From NCBI GenBank assembly GCA_012837525.1, contig DUQZ01000018.1:1-52186 (forward strand): a DNA stretch of 52,186 nucleotides, in the 5' to 3' direction. Below are positions 52,056-52,186 of the stretch, one piece after another. The DNA comes from Clostridiales bacterium (lineage in GTDB: Bacteria > Bacillota > Clostridia > Christensenellales > Aristaeellaceae). Positions within the stretch are counted from its first letter, which is position 1; each line of letters opens with the position of its first letter. Below the pieces are notes generated by a model. The model saw only the letters and a list, made by a program, of their open reading frames with translations. It did no database searches and was not told the DNA's origin. A program made the translations under genes and the position numbers.

Positions 52056-52186
52056 GAATGTGTTATACATATGGAAGTGTTTCTAATCATAATGGTTGAT
52101 ATCCCGACAATCCCGTCAAAAGCCCCTGCTTTTGGCGGAAAGGCGGAGCGGCGGAACGGGCGAGAGATGCCTCTTGAGAAGATGTC
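52056..52186. other. Non-coding end of the window
   Basis: No gene is seen. CAAAAGC/GCTTTTG (52117-52134) makes a small 7-bp hairpin with loop CCCT, followed by a purine-rich GGCGGA-type tract cut by the window edge. It may be the start of a leader or repeat. Confidence 0.4.

Overview
The window is a gene-dense stretch of a bacterial chromosome, fairly GC-rich, with no insertion sequences, phage genes or CRISPR array. The gene set points to a monoderm member of the Bacillota, most likely class Clostridia. SepF and DivIVA occur together. There is a ctsR-mcsA-mcsB-clpC heat-shock operon and a T-box leader on ileS. The ribosome binding sites are strong AGGAGG types, with some TTG and GTG starts. 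MurE carries the DNPR motif expected of meso-diaminopimelate-type peptidoglycan. Species cannot be named from the sequence.

Layout. Positions 1-7961 hold a tRNA-Pro(CGG) gene and, on the minus strand, a peptide-type ABC importer operon (oppB-oppC-substrate-binding protein-oppD-oppF) that ends in a cytoplasmic gamma-glutamyltransferase. A divergent regulatory region (7830-8273) leads to a plus-strand cell-division block: an HlyD-like membrane protein, sepF, divIVA and a ROK fructokinase. It is closed by a strong bidirectional terminator. The minus strand then carries ileS with its T-box leader and a family-2 glycosyltransferase. Divergent from these is pgi on the plus strand. Positions 18106-23570 (minus) hold an M20 amidohydrolase and the glycine cleavage genes gcvT-gcvH-gcvPA-gcvPB.

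From 23741 to 32407 (minus) lies a reduced division and cell-wall cluster: mraZ, an ftsL-like gene, murE, mraY, murD, ftsQ, ftsA and ftsZ. The genes rsmH, ftsI, murF, ftsW, murG, murC and murB that usually sit in this cluster are absent. A zinc-ribbon protein and a metallophosphoesterase follow. The elongation cluster maf-mreB-mreC-mreD-mrdA-minD-rodA lies at 33920-42462, then metG-tatD and the ctsR-mcsA-mcsB-clpC operon. The window ends with a plus-strand pair, a zinc-ribbon membrane protein and a TPM-domain protein.

How the genes work together. Much of the window builds and positions the cell wall: lipid precursor synthesis (MurE, MraY, MurD), the Z-ring (FtsZ, FtsA, SepF, DivIVA, FtsQ, FtsL-like), and the rod complex (MreBCD, PBP2, RodA) with MinD. 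Proteostasis (CtsR, McsA, McsB, ClpC), aminoacylation (IleS, MetG) and central metabolism (Pgi, fructokinase, glycine cleavage) fill the rest.

Most notable observations. First, the McsB homologue aligns well with active protein-arginine kinases, yet every catalytic motif is replaced, so it looks like a pseudokinase inside an otherwise standard operon. Second, a 162-bp palindromic element with ATACCAGAC ends separates mrdA from minD, and a 36-bp hairpin with the same ends lies before the HlyD-like gene. Third, long Gln/Pro-rich tails are shared by several division proteins. Fourth, the OppF-type ATPase carries a charged insertion of about 190 residues. Fifth, five 10-bp-phased candidate MraZ boxes lie upstream of mraZ.
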